Shown piece after piece: positions 1 through 10,835 of a DNA stretch of 64,000 nucleotides. The notes below the pieces were generated by a model. It searched no databases. It was not told the DNA's origin and saw only the letters and a list, made by a program, of their open reading frames with translations. The stretch's first letter is position 1. Each line of letters opens with the position of its first letter. Made by a program: the position numbers and the translations under genes. Source of the DNA: Acanthosepion pharaonis (taxonomy: Eukaryota; Mollusca; Cephalopoda; Sepiida; Sepiidae); NCBI GenBank assembly GCA_903632075.3, contig CAHIKZ030002038.1:278198-342197 (forward strand), written 5' to 3'.

Positions 1-232
1 ATCTGTTCCCCAACATGAAAAACACTTGGCTGGGAACCAGTATCACAGTGATGACATCATATCTGTTTTTGACCAGCAGGATGAAAACTTCTTCACCAAT
101 GGGATCCAAGTACTGCAACCCTGATGGAAGAAGTGCATGGGGGACTATGTTGAAAAATAAACCTCATTTAGTCACATTCTATGAGAGTTTATTGGTCAGC
201 CTATGAAATTTTCAGCTGACCCTCGTATGTTT
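1..232 (+). pseudogene. mariner-like transposase, C-terminal fragment (edge-truncated, broken)
   Basis: Reading codons from about base 23 gives HLAGNQYHSDDDIISVFDQQ, then DENFFTNGIQVLQ and KKCMGDYVEK ending in TAA at 158-160. This is the usual C-terminal block of mariner-family transposases (acidic linker, FF..GI, W.KC, then a terminal FEK/VEK-like motif). The gene runs off the left edge, so the catalytic DD(34)D part is not visible. It is broken by a one-base frame change near base 20 in an A run and by an in-frame TGA at 122-124, at a position where Arg is common (consistent with CGA to TGA decay). The following ~70 bases (to 'gctgaccctcgta') resemble the noncoding 3' end and TIR side of such elements. 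Non-functional. Confidence 0.75.
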
Positions 233-839
233 AGACTTTTTAGTTACTAAGGTTAGTTTAATTTATTTTGGCACAATGGTAGAAGAAATTAGGAATACAA
301 AATTTATTACACCAATCTTTCAAATGCCTTGAAAATTGGCATCCAAAATCCTCGTTAACTGTCAGGGCTTGACCACCAACACCAGTACCAGTTGGAAATA
401 TGCAACTATCCTAGTAACTAGGCTGGTGTGTAAACTTTATTTTCAATATAATTTGATCAATGAACACATAATATGATATCAGAAATTAAAAAATGTAAAT
501 AAAAATGATATTGTTGGTGATAATGATGAAAAAAATATTATCCAGAAAGTCATAAAAATAATTTATATTTTACTATCAAGAATACTTTGTGTTGCTTGGA
601 ATAAAAGACCAGACCGGTAATAATAACTGTGGCACAACGATCATATACGTACATAGATCACATATATATAAGCATTAAAATCAATTATTTATGTAAAACA
701 GGAAATACAAATTTTCCTAACTCAAGAAAAGACTAGAACACTCAAAAATTAGAAATGACAACATGTCTAGAAAAAAAAACGTAAACCAAATAGCAACAAA
801 TGGCTACAATTGAAAGAAAAGAGAAAAAAAGCTTAGAGA
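201..839. other. AT-rich DNA, nothing recognised
   Basis: No coding frame, tRNA-like box or known repeat could be recognised beyond the mariner tail. A-rich runs occur at 530-540 and 770-780. Confidence 0.5.
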
Positions 840-1093
840 ATGAGTGTAAAGTGGAGGGAAAAAAAATGCAGAAAAGGATAATCATGACACCCTACATGTA
901 GGCACATGTGGGCGAACATATGCACTATGAAAAAAACTTGCACCAATGATAATTGACAAGTATAAGAAGTCAATTGCTGATGCCCCCCTGATGAGTGGAT
1001 GGATGGATACATCTCCAAACTCTGGACTCGGGAGGCTGAAGGTAACAAAAATCTAAGTGACAAACCTTTTACTTGTGTGTGTGTGTGTGTGTA
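840..1093 (+). mobile_element. Penelope-like element 3'-terminal noncoding fragment
   Basis: Bases ~940-1066 match the segment that follows the GIY-YIG domain of the Penelope copy at 2.5-3.4 kb: both contain a 'caattgctgat / taaattgctgat' block, 'gagtggatgga', 'gctgaaggtaac' and 'ctaagtgacaaac', and both then run into a microsatellite (here (TG)n at 1074-1091). No protein is encoded. It is best read as a 5'-truncated PLE copy. A minus-strand open frame across it is an antisense shadow. Confidence 0.6.
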
Positions 1094-1445
1094 TATTAAT
1101 AATAAAATTATTGGTAATCCATATGGAATTTCCAAGAGGATATAGATCCATTGAGAGCTGTATGTCAAGACAGAGAAAAAATGATTATATAATGACAAAC
1201 AAACACTTGAAAAAGCATAGGTAATATTTTATTTCATTGAAGTCAATAAAATATCGCTTCAAATCTTCAAACCTGCAAACCAAATGAAGATGGAAAAATG
1301 TACTCAAGGTTTAAAAATTAAGAATAGTTATTTCATATAGACCAACTTCATAAAAGAAAGATATTAAGTTAACATTGTGTAGGAAAAGGGGGGGGGGAAG
1401 AAAACGGTGTGTAGTCTCATTTGTATTAACACCTGTGTTACATTT

Positions 1446-1449
<4 letters not shown>

Positions 1450-1516
<67 letters not shown>
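1450..1516. repeat. (TA)n microsatellite
   Basis: About 67 bp of uninterrupted TA. It directly precedes the left arm of the inverted-repeat element at 1525-2145. Confidence 0.97.
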
Positions 1517-1517
<1 letters not shown>

Positions 1518-1524
1518 CTATTAT

Positions 1525-2145
1525 AAATTCACTAATTTAAAAATATGGTCCCATCTCTACACAGAAATTACCACAGTTCAAAAACAAACTAAAAACTTCA
1601 AATTTAATTATAGAATTAAATTAAAATTCAATCATTTTGACAAAGGGTGGTAGGGTATTCATTTTCACTGACAACTTGTGTATCAAAACATGAGTTACTT
1701 TCCAGGCATAGTGTATTAGTAATTAGAATTAGGAATAATAATTTAAAATTGTATTTTAATACGATGTACTCATATTCAAAAGACCCTTTTGAAAAAAATC
1801 TTTATGTATACAATTATAAATTTAACTGCAAAATAAAAGTGCCAAAAAACTTTTTATTGAAAAAAAAAAAAAAAAACCCAGATGACATGCAAAAAACAGA
1901 TACCATCATTTGTTGAACAGGCACCCCTACCCTACCTTAACCTAACCTCATTTAGGTTAATGTATGTGCTTATAAACTCAGTAAATTTCAAAATAAGTTA
2001 TTCCAAAAACTGCTTGAAAATGAAACATTACTAAGGATTTTAATTTAATTCTACAATTAAATTTTGAAGTTTTTAGTTTCTGTTTTTGAAAAATGGTAAT
2101 TCCTGCGTAGGGATTGGTATCATATTTACATTGTAAATTAAACTT
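1525..2145. repeat. inverted-repeat (foldback/MITE-like) element, ~110-bp arms
   Basis: The arm at ~1528-1635 is the reverse complement of ~2030-2143 at about 80% identity. Both arms carry in the same order (seen on the left-arm strand) an 'atatgg/atatga' start, 'tctctac/tccctacgcag', 'aaattacca', 'ttcaaaaacaaactaaaa', 'cttcaaatttaatta' and 'gaattaaattaaaat'. The ~400-bp interior is A-rich with poly(A) at 1859-1876 and a 'cctaccctaccttaacctaac' stretch at ~1927. No transposase frame is present. Possibly a non-autonomous DNA element; family unknown. Confidence 0.6.
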
Positions 2146-2470
2146 TTAGCGTCATAGAAATGGATACCGAGTCAGAGTCTAGCCTTGCCTTATGTACATG
2201 TAAATCAAACTCTTTATATCAACCTCACTCACTTCCACTTGGAATTTTTTATTAAAAATATAAAAGATTTCCAAAAGATTGAAGGTCATATTCAGGAAAA
2301 GCAGATCAAACTTTGGGAGGTGGGGGGAATATATATTTCAAGAAAAATACTAAGCTAAATTTCAAGTAAAAAATATTCTAAAACAATATATTTGTATTTT
2401 ATTCCAATTTATTTAATTTAGAATTTAAAATAAAATTTAATATTAAATAAAACACAGAAAATTCATTTTT
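2146..2470. other. AT-rich DNA, nothing recognised
   Basis: No reading frame or repeat signature identified. Confidence 0.4.
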
Positions 2471-3363
2471 TATTAAAGTCTTATGCACAAAAATGTGTTT
2501 TTAAGTGTTGGCTTTTCTTTATAAATCACCTCAATAAGGATAAGTGAAGATTTGTCTTGCTTATAGTTACTATGCATTTGATTTTTTTCCATGTGTTCAG
2601 TGTTGCAACACTGAACAAACAGAAAAATAAAAACAATAACATTTTCTCCAAAAATCAAATGCATAGTAACTATAATGAATCTTCACTTAGAAACATCATA
2701 AAGAAATACACAACTCCAGTCAACAAAAACAAGAAAATTAAATTATTACAAAAAATTTAAAACTGCTAACCTCATCATCAAAAATAATAATTCACCTGCA
2801 AGATCCAAATTACAGAGAACCAATATTATTTATGAATTTACATGTCCCTTAAGAAACTGTGTTCTGGAGCAATCCAAATTTGTAAATAATTATATTGGAT
2901 ACACTGCAACATACTTAACAAGAAGACTCATGTTACATCTCTCTGACCAGAGATCAATTAAGTCTCATTTAAATACACATGGAGACCTACCAAACTCAAT
3001 CCATAACATAATCATTGATAATACAAAAATAATAGCATTATCCACATGTACAAAAAGGCTAAAAATAATGGAAGCATTATTAATAAAAAAGAAAAAGCCA
3101 ACACTCAATGAAACTTGCATATATACATTATATACACGAAAAAAAAAAAAAAAAAAAAAACACTCAGCCACATACGCGCAAACAAACACAAACAATACAG
3201 AAAAAGCTTATACCAATAAGTGTATAAAAAAGAAAAAAATTGAAAATATAAGCAGTAAATTGCTGATACTCGTTGAAGAGTGGATGGACACGTCTGCCTA
3301 TCAATTATGGAGTCAGGATGCTGAAGGTAACATCAATCAGCTAAGTGACAAACTTATATTATT

Positions 3364-3395
<32 letters not shown>

Positions 3396-3400
3396 ACAAA
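2471..3400 (+). pseudogene. Penelope-like element, C-terminal GIY-YIG endonuclease region with foldback 5' end
   Basis: Frame 2 encodes TANLIIKNNNS (from ~2762), NIIYEFTCPLRNC (2822 on), YIGYTATYLTRRLMLHLSDQ (YIG at 2891-2899), SIKSH and EALLIKKKKPTLNE (3071 on). This is the expected order for the Penelope C-terminus: linker 'IYYK..NLI.KNN', 'YEFTCP..C', the GIY-YIG (here N-Y-IGYT) motif and 'EALLIK..P.LN'. The upstream piece LRNIIKKYTTPVNKN (~2689-2733) fits the end of the RT/linker. The RT core is absent. A stop/frame change lies at ~2758. At 2541-2690 the element folds back: a ~45-bp arm is repeated in inverted orientation around 'gtgttcagtgttgcaacactgaac'. Poly(A) at 3139-3160, then 3' noncoding DNA shared with 840-1070 and a CT/TA tract (3362-3395). 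Non-functional. Confidence 0.8.
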
Positions 3401-3786
3401 ATATAAAAAAGACAGTTTAATCATCTATTATCTAAACAAACTTGCATGGAAAAAGATTGTTGCCAAAATACATTAAATATACAAATTATGTTTTGCAGTG
3501 TGTTTCTGGAGATAACACTTTTAAGGTGAGCCATTTGGGGGAATACAGCACTCTTTAGGTAGAGCCTTAATAGCAAGAAATAAAACTAAATGACCTACTT
3601 ATCTTTCCTGACTTAGAGTTCCAAAGATGGTATTCACTTGTTAGGACATTTGATAGTAATCATTATATTATATATTTCACTACATAAATTCAATTTTACT
3701 CTCAAACCCACTGAAAAGTAGATACCATATTTGCAAAATTCCAAGTTGGCCAAAATAAACTGAACATTTAATTTTATTTCTTGCTA

Positions 3787-3787
<1 letters not shown>
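3400..3787. other. unassigned DNA
   Basis: Nothing certain. 'acagcactct..ggtagagcc..aatagc' at ~3548-3575 recurs near 32006-32034, hinting at a short shared repeat. Confidence 0.35.

Positions 3788-3884
<97 letters not shown>
3788..3884. repeat. compound (TG)n-(TA)n-(GATA)n microsatellite
   Basis: (TG)n at 3788-3795, (TA)n to ~3834, then about twelve TAGA units to 3884. The minus-strand frame reading SIYLSIYL is a translation of this tract. Confidence 0.97.
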
Positions 3885-4540
3885 GTTGTATATAGAATTT
3901 GCCAACCAAAATAAGCATTTGATACATTGCCAGAGTTTTCATGGAGGAAGAATTCTGGAAGTACAACAAAATGAAACTTGATACCAGTAAAATCTTAACT
4001 ATTTACTCAAACTCAATAGAATCCTCATATTGTTAAAAATGATGATTTGAAAACTTGAATTTGTTGTAGACAAAGCCAACTTAGAATACAAAACATGCAC
4101 AATAATTAACTTTTACAATACAAATGAAGAAAAGTTATTAAAACTTAAACTCTTTCTCATTTATCTCCTTCATTAATTATTTTAAAATGCATTGAATAGA
4201 TCTTAAGGGGTGAAATTTTTTTAAATTTATTTTTAACAGGTAATGTTATAAATTGTGCTAACCTGGAGTCATGTAATTTCAGTTAGACTATAACCAGATT
4301 CCAATAACAAATATTTGATCACTTGTCAAATCAGTATTTGAGCTTCTGAGTGCAGAAAAAAAAATCCAGTCAACATTATTGTAAAGTTTCACCAATGAAT
4401 ATTGAGAGTAAAGTACTATTCTGTCAATAATGCTTGTATTAATTCCTGGCCACTGACAATTCCTTTTCTGCTTGATTTTCATTACATTTCTATAGTAAAG
4501 TCATTAGCAATGCATTTACAGTATACATGGTTTGGTTTGG
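3885..4540. other. unassigned AT-rich DNA
   Basis: No repeat or coding signal recognised. Confidence 0.4.
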
Positions 4541-5515
4541 TTAGTTTTGTTTTATGCCATATCAACCTCAATGGGTTATTTAATTCTGACAAAATTTTTA
4601 TCGCTGGTAATTTCTTTTTTTAAATGTATTGCTGGTAATATTTTTTCCCTTCAAAAATCTATTTCTGGTAATATTTTTCCAAAGAAATATATTGCTGGTA
4701 ATATTTTGTTTGTAATCATTTACCTTTAAAAATGTATTGCTGGTAATAATTTTCCTTCAAAAGAGCATTGCTGGTAACAATTTTTCCTTCAATAATAATA
4801 ATTTTTTCTTCAAAACTATATTGCTGGTAATAACTCTTTCTTCAAAAATGTATTGCTGGCAATAACTTTTTCTTCAAAACTATATTGCTGGTAATAATTT
4901 TTCCTTCAAAAATGTATTACTGGCATTAATACCTATTTTTTCACCTCCACAGAGATTTTGACCCTGGTTTGTGGTCGATTATTTATCCATAGCTTGGACC
5001 CTAAAAGATGCTTCCACCCGGGTCAGCATGGACCTGGGAACACCAGCAATTAAGAGGTACTTCCACACTCCTCAAAACCTCCTGATCAGAGACCTTGCTG
5101 TCAGATGTAGTTTAATGTCTTACTCAGGACGTGGATGTAGTTTATTGTTATACCCAGGACAAATTGACCCAATTAACTATTTGCCCATAGCTGGGACCCT
5201 TACAGGTGCTACCACCCTGGTTCAGGGTGGACTTGGGGATACTGGCAGTTAAAAGGTGGTTTCACGCTCCTCAATCCTCCTGGTGTTGGATGTAGTTTAT
5301 CGTCTTATCCAGGATGCTACAGTATACATATATTTTTTACACTTCTCCCTGGTATTTTGAACAGGAGTAGAGGCTTATTTGTTTATTTCCTGGTTAGGAT
5401 TAAATTTCTGGTTCCTTCTTAAGTCTTTTCATTCTCTTCCACTCTTAGTAACCTCTTGTGTCTTACTAGCATTATCACCTTGCTTGGAGTGAACTGATTA
5501 AAAAAAAAAAAAAAA
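4540..5515 (+). mobile_element. dispersed element with internal ~32-bp minisatellite, copy 1
   Basis: A left flank ('gttttatgcc..aacctcaatggg', 4547-4575) leads into about ten units of ~32 bp, each with a 'tgtattgctggtaat' core then T-rich sequence and 'ttcaaaaa'. The cores recur near 4602, 4631, 4664, 4694, 4739, 4771, 4823, 4856, 4888 and 4920. A GC-richer body follows, containing 'atagctgggaccc' and 'gatgtagttta' blocks in two tandem units of ~198 bp (starting ~4981 and ~5179). The end is a 17-base poly(A) at 5502-5518. Copies at 16.7-16.9 kb and 35.4-35.7 kb (minus) share the layout but with few minisatellite units. No protein recognised. Confidence 0.7.
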
Positions 5516-5518
5516 AAG

Positions 5519-5849
5519 AAGAAAAAACACAATAGCTTTATTATGTTAGGAATTAAGGCTAATGTTTCTAATAAGTAACAATCCCTTTCTTTCTGATTTT
5601 ATATGCATAACCTACAGATTGAGTATAAAAACTTGTTAAAACAAAGTTTAGGTAAAAAAATTGCCAAAAAAAAAATCATCAGTTCCCCTTCCCCTGAAAT
5701 ATTTTTTTTATTTTCTTAGTACAAAAAAATAACTAATATCTAAGCAGGGAGTAGAGACAAAGTCAGTGGACAGCAATAAGAAAAATGAAATATTAGGTTC
5801 AATTACAGTTGGCATTAAATTACAAACATGATTATCATTCATATCCTCC
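5519..5849. other. unassigned AT-rich DNA
   Basis: Short A runs only. Confidence 0.4.
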
Positions 5850-6215
5850 ACCCTCTACTATCTATATAAAGAAAATTCTCCAAAAGTAATGACACCTATT
5901 TATTTTGATTGGACAGAGCAGGTTTTCAGTTACAAAACACTATTTTTACACCATTACCACCACTAGATATGAACTTTCACAATCCTCTTAATTTTATGAC
6001 TTGCCAGCTATGCTGAGCCATCTAGAATGTTGCTTGTCATACACATTACTATTGCCATTGCTGAAACATCACTTCCACCAAACTGTGCTCAAATCCACTA
6101 GCTGGTCTCTATAAATGTTCAGCAAGTGTCAATGAATGCAAAGAATTCAATGACACATCTGATTCATATAAACTTTCATGTCAGATACCATTTTTACAAA
6201 AAAGCAAAACAAATT
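5850..6215 (-). pseudogene. mariner-like transposase N-terminal (HTH) relic
   Basis: On the minus strand from ~6195 the sequence reads MVSDMKVYMNQ, then after frame changes CVIEFF, LLNIYRDQLVDLSTV and a decayed stretch. This order (short Met start, '.VIEFL', 'LL.VYGDQ.VDVSTVRRW') is the N-terminal helix-turn-helix start of a mariner-type transposase of the kind common in cephalopod and other invertebrate genomes. The catalytic part is missing; the sequence then passes to A/T-rich DNA ending near 5871 in 'ccaaaagtaatgacacct', a plausible TIR. An internally deleted, dead copy. It may belong to the same group as the C-terminal fragment at 54.1-54.5 kb, but the two do not overlap in protein, so this is not tested. 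Confidence 0.5.
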
Positions 6216-6579
6216 TTTTTTTTTTTAAATTGGTGGTATGGTTCAAGTTACTGCCATACCATCACCATGTACCTCTGATATTTTCAGCCAAAATAAGAGG
6301 TATTACTTGCAGCGCAGACTTTCCATATTACATTAGAATAAAAGTTATGATGCAGCTGCTAAATAAATTCTACCCACAATATCACAGGCTACATAAAAAA
6401 ATGCTATCCCACCTGTATCAGATTGCACAACACATGTGATTTATGAATTGCAGTCACTATGCATTTACAAAATCCAATACATCCCCAATAAGTGGTCAAG
6501 GCTGCTGGAGTGTATTTATCAACTCACCATCTGTAGATAGGTTTTCAGCCTTGGTAAACTATCAGTTTTTAATTCAGAA
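6216..6579. other. unassigned DNA
   Basis: Poly(T) at 6213-6225. A 69-codon plus-strand open frame (6230-6439) has no recognisable motif and I do not call it a gene. Confidence 0.4.
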
Positions 6580-6770
6580 TTTTCTTTTTCTTAGACTGGT
6601 GCCTAACCGAAGCTAGATAACCTAGTCTACCCTATTTAACCTAAGCTGGGAGAAGTGATAGATTCATATTTTTCCTATGAAAAGCAAACTCAGCCAGAAT
6701 TTGAACTCAGCTCACTGGTTTCTCTTTGCAAGCCACTAACTATAATCCTACCTGCACATCCCATAGAAAC
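6580..6770 (-). mobile_element. tRNA-SINE family B, degenerate fragment
   Basis: Minus-strand order matches family B (see 8389-8820): a box-B-like 'gagttcaaattctggc', an expected body with a 'ggtagactaggttatctag' segment and 'cagtctaagaaaaagaaaa'. Heavily decayed and truncated. Confidence 0.55.
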
Positions 6771-6823
6771 TACACATGAACAGCGACTTAAATATAGTTT
6801 TGTTGAAACTTGTTACTTTAAAT

Positions 6824-7021
6824 CAGGGTTTCTCAACCATTTTTAAGCAATGGTAAACCTAGGAACAAATTAAAATATCATGGCACACTTAACAAAATTT
6901 TTAAATGGTATACATTTAAATGTTATGAAATAAAACCATAGATTTAAAAAAAAAAATACATTTCTTCAATGTTTGGTCAAATGTGCAATAAGCAGACTCA
7001 TTTGGCAGTTGAGAATCACTG
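6824..7021. mobile_element. hAT-type MITE (198 bp)
   Basis: Left end cagggtttctcaac and right end gttgagaatcactg are inverted repeats (12 of 14 match), of the CAGNGNTTCTCAAC type known for hAT/Charlie-like elements. The 8-bp flanks ctttaaat (6816-6823) and ttttaaaa (7022-7029) agree at 6 of 8 positions, as expected for a decayed 8-bp target-site duplication. The interior is noncoding ('gcacactta..aaaattttta'). Confidence 0.8.
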
Positions 7022-7860
7022 TTTTAAAAAGCAATGCTAGTTACTTGGAGAGAGATTATGAAAACAAGTTGAGTTCATAGTTTCAGTAAAAATCCAATTC
7101 TAAGTCCTTACAAAGATTTTCTGATTCAATAAGCATATTTATACAAAGAAATTTATAACAGATAAGCATATGCTTTTGTGTATGTTTACAAAACATAAAT
7201 CAAGATGAAGAAATTTATTTGTGACTATTCCCAGAGGCCAGAGAGAGCAAATCTGGTTTGAATCTTGTTGCTCAATGCAATGACTTGAAAAGTGTTTTAA
7301 AATTTAATGAAGCATCACTTTACCATGTCCAATCCCAGCCTCATCACAAGTTAGTGGAAATACCTATCTACTAGCAGACAGGAACTCCATCACCTGTAAG
7401 GAAACTTCTACTCCAATTTAACTAGTAACCACACCCTTCAATCTATTGCCAAGAGTACTACTTAGTAAATAAGTGTAAACATATGTAACAGAATTGATAG
7501 GAAGATAGAAAAAGAATAAGAAACAGGTGAAAAAAAAAAAAAAACACACAGAGAGAAAGACAAAATGAAATCTTGATTATATAGTCTTCACTAATTTAGT
7601 ACCTGAAACTGACAGTCGAGAAGTTTCTGGGCATTCATGGTAGGAAACCAATAAGTATAGAATCATTGTTACTGAGAATCAATCTTCTATATAGTACTTC
7701 TCTTCTTAAAAAAAAAAATAGCAGTATTATGAGTACATCAATTCTATAGAAAGCTAATGGAATCAGATAATTTCTGCATTATTCATCACACAGAAGTATG
7801 TGGGTGTCTCCACTAATATGACTATATGTCATTTGTCCATGTCAGTCTGTTTGCTATATA
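7022..7860. other. unassigned DNA
   Basis: No coding frame or clear repeat; poly(A) at 7530-7544 and 7707-7719. Confidence 0.4.
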
Positions 7861-8155
7861 ATAGGTACATGCCAGATCAGACCAAAAATGGAGTATTGCT
7901 GCCATATGTGGGCTGGGGTTGCCCAGTCCTCACTTGCCTGTCTTGATAGAGTTCAAGAGTGTCAATGTGGGTGATGAATTATTTTCCACCCTATAAACCC
8001 TTTCCAACAAATTAAAGGTCACAAGCCTCTCAATGCTCTATCACTATTTCCACGTCTATGCATGTAAGTATGAATCATACCCATTTCAGAATGCTCTCCC
8101 CAATCACTACAATCTTGACCTCTTTAAGTCTTAAGTTAACATATATTTCCTTAAT
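7861..8155 (+). pseudogene. CR1/Jockey-like LINE, RT C-terminal fragment
   Basis: The frame reads CQIRPKMEYCCHMWAGVAQS (from ~7873), SLACLDRVQEC, then after frame changes SLSMLYHYFH and HYNLDLFKS near the end. This is the signature 'KSQIRPKMEYC.HIWAGA..SSL..LDRVQ...HYNLDLFK..VNRYL' C-terminus of reverse transcriptases of CR1/Jockey-like non-LTR retrotransposons. Several frameshifts and stops; the RT catalytic domain and endonuclease are absent. A second copy of the family lies at 24.9-25.4 kb. Confidence 0.75.
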
Positions 8156-8351
8156 ATCAGCATGAACTTCATTTTTTGCCTTTTTTAATGCTTATACAAT
8201 ACAGTATACCTCTACTTTGCATGGCTCTTGGGTGTTGTATTGCATGAATATTAGTATAAAACATATCCACAAGTACATTTATAGATGTGAAAGATCATGG
8301 ATTTCTAGCACAGCAACAAGCATAAATTTAAAATTATAGCAAATAAAATTG

Positions 8352-8397
<46 letters not shown>
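8352..8397. repeat. (TA)n-(TG)n microsatellite at a SINE 3' end
   Basis: TA 8352-8386 then TG to 8397, abutting the tail of the minus-strand SINE that follows. Confidence 0.95.
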
Positions 8398-8820
8398 CGC
8401 ATGTGTGTGGTGGACTCTCCCATTGTATTTGATGTATAAGGGTCAAGCAACTCAGTTCCTAGGAATCGACATCCAGGCGCCAGTACATATGATTTGATTA
8501 TAATGGTGAAGGCTTTGTGCAGAACCAACCACACATTTTGAGGAGCCGAATACAGAGACCTGGTGCATTATATGCCACAACATCCTCAAACAACCCTCTG
8601 CAGGTTTTGAATTCAGAGTTGTCCTTCTCCTAGACCAGTTGCCATCTAAGACTATAGAACCCAGTCTGTCCTTCTATTTAGCCATAGTTGGAGGGAGAAG
8701 AGGAGGATTAATACCTTTCCAAAGGGTATTAGCACATAAGTGAATGTAACGGATTCGACTGGAATTTGAACTCGGCTCTCCGATTCCTCAATCAGAGCCG
8801 CTATCCATACTCTACCATGA
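8398..8820 (-). mobile_element. tRNA-derived SINE family B, near full length
   Basis: Minus-strand head at ~8820: 'gtatggatagcggctctga' (A-box-like) then 'gagttcaaattccagtcgaa' (B-box-like), a typical tRNA-derived Pol III promoter. The body includes 'ctaataccctttggaaagg', 'actgggttctatagtctt' and 'gttgcttgacccttataca'. Length ~420 bp. Copies or parts at 6.6, 17.1, 25.6, 28.3 (split), 34.3, 49.5 and 62.5 kb. It may correspond to one of the tRNA-derived retroposons described from octopus (OK, OR1, OR2), which I cannot confirm here. Confidence 0.85.
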
Positions 8821-10682
8821 GATTATATATATATCATAACAAATTTTTATATAAGTGTGAAAGAAATATTAAAATTTACTTTCTAGCTAAACTAGTTTTA
8901 ACATGTCATTATTTTGTAAGGTACAACTGAAGATTATAAAGAAATAGAAAAACCACATGTTCTTTACAAAGTAAGACAAATTCCACTTTATGCAATTTGT
9001 ACCAATTTTTTAACGTGTAAGGTGAATCTGCATGAAATGATGCTAAAAAAAATTAAATCAATGGGAAAAATTATGATGAATCTTTATACTTTCAGATTGC
9101 TCATTAAGACTTATAAAATGTTTTAAAAAACAACTTTTAGCCATATTTAATGCCAAAACAATTCAGGTTCATAAAAATAATCATGATATTTTTCATTTGT
9201 ATCAATTACTTCTGAGAAAAAAAAGTTTATCTTAATCTAACTGTGCAGATTCCAATTGTTTTTCCTCAATTTTTTAGTAAAATTTCCTCAAGTTAGTGAT
9301 TTCCTTTTCCAAATTTCTGCAGATTTTGTTGCTCTTTCTATGCTAGCATCAATGCGACACTAGGATTAGGAAATGGTGTGATTTTATCTTGGTCTCAAAT
9401 GTTTTATAACCAGTGATGTCCATGAATGTGAAAGAGAGTCTTTGACCAAAATAGAATAAAATAATAGATAAATAAATGAAGACATTTGGGAACAAATGAC
9501 AACAAACTGGATGTTGAAGACTTCCACTTGCTGGCTTGTATTAAACAGTGATAGTTAGGATAGAGGTTTTAAAGTGCTGAACACTTAGTTAACAGGGAAC
9601 AGACTATCCCCCGGGGTAGTTCCAATGATACTCATTGGCTGCAAGTCCAATGACATGATGCTAAGATGGGTAAAGGGTTGGTAAGAGGAAAAGTTAAGGG
9701 AAAAAGCTGCTCTGTTAGCCTGAGGTAGCAGAAGTAACACATACTTAACCACTCAGACTGAGCAAAAGAATCCTTGAATTAAACAACTAAATATATTGGG
9801 AACAGGGTTTAAGTCCTTATTTCCCACTGTAGCATTTATTTTCACCTTTAGTTTTCTTGTGAGCATGCAATGGGCCTTTCCCAGCTTTTAGTGCATGCTG
9901 ACACTAACTGGAATAGATGTGGTTTTATGTGCCTGGTCAGAGTTAACCTGAGAAGGCACCCTGTAGTATGTTTACAACAACAATTAGTTTCAGAATTAGA
10001 AGTACTATATATTTTATTGTCTGTCACTACAAATCTGGGATAAAAGTAATCCATTGAGTTTATTTCTTCAGGAATTATTTATATGTACATTTTCTATTGT
10101 CTTGACTAATCTAAAATTAATCATATTGTCAGTGATATCAGACTTACCTGAGATACACACACAAGATTTTTTTCATAAGTGAATAAGCGTAATATGAATA
10201 AAACAGGAAATAGCTGCAGTTTTCCAAATCAGAGTAGATGAATTTAGCATTGTTTGTAGTAGTATATATTAGTGTTTGCTAGTTTAATCTTTTTAGCTGG
10301 AGTTTTATCTGATACAAAGTTAAAAATAGACTGTACCTTTGAAAGCATATGTGTTTGAACAGTTTTCATCATTAAATATAGTGTTAGATTAAGTAACTAA
10401 TTTAAAAATCTTCAAATAAAAACCAACATTGCTTTAATTCCCACCAACCAGCAACTGACACCAAATTCTACTTCTATGTATTTTACTGAGTGAAGTAAAT
10501 ATTAAATATACTTGACATTTTACAAAGTACGTTCACTGTTTCTGATTTATTGTCCAATAATATTTGAAAAAAAAAAAAAAAAAAAATACCTGTCTTATAT
10601 ATCAGTTGTTACATTTAGTGTATGAAATTTATCCCAAAATGTTTGATATGAAGTCTCACAAGACAGCTAGATGTGACATAAG
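8821..10682. other. long unassigned AT-rich stretch
   Basis: No recognisable protein, tRNA box or inverted repeat. Poly(A) at 10568-10586. The 68-codon minus frame at 9848-10054 lacks recognisable motifs. Confidence 0.4.
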
Positions 10683-10835
10683 TCGACCTCAATGGTCATT
10701 CAAGGTCAGTAGAGGTCAAAGAGAACATCATGTCAAATTAAATAAAGTGAAATGAATATTGTGTTTTAAGTAGAAAGATATTTCTTGACCTCACAAATGT
10801 TAGATTGGATGAGATCAAATTTGATCTCTGAGGTC
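10683..10835. promoter_or_regulatory. cluster of AGGTCA half-sites including a DR4 arrangement
   Basis: AGGTCA at 10703-10708 and 10713-10718 are direct repeats separated by 4 bases. Further GACCTC/AGGTCA-like half-sites lie at ~10684, ~10776 and ~10829. Direct repeats with 4-bp spacing are the classic site for some nuclear-receptor heterodimers (known biology), but there is no nearby gene and chance is possible. Confidence 0.2.

Noticed and set aside
833..1198. 121-codon minus-strand frame
   Set aside because: Antisense to the Penelope 3' noncoding copy and a (TG)n tract.
1375..1653. 92-codon frame with an Ile-Tyr repeat
   Set aside because: Translation of (TA)n; the same applies to frames at 3784, 8352, 13471, 42927, 50131, 54627 and 59089.
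1921..1965. Telomere-like cctaccctacc / ttaaccta stretch
   Set aside because: Too short and irregular, and not an array of any known telomere repeat.
4597..4930. CRISPR-like regularly spaced repeats
   Set aside because: The repeats are tandem with no unique spacers, lie inside a eukaryotic dispersed element, and no cas-like gene exists.
9560..9780. GC-richer stretch suspected as a gene or SINE
   Set aside because: No Pol III boxes, no frame and no second copy could be identified.
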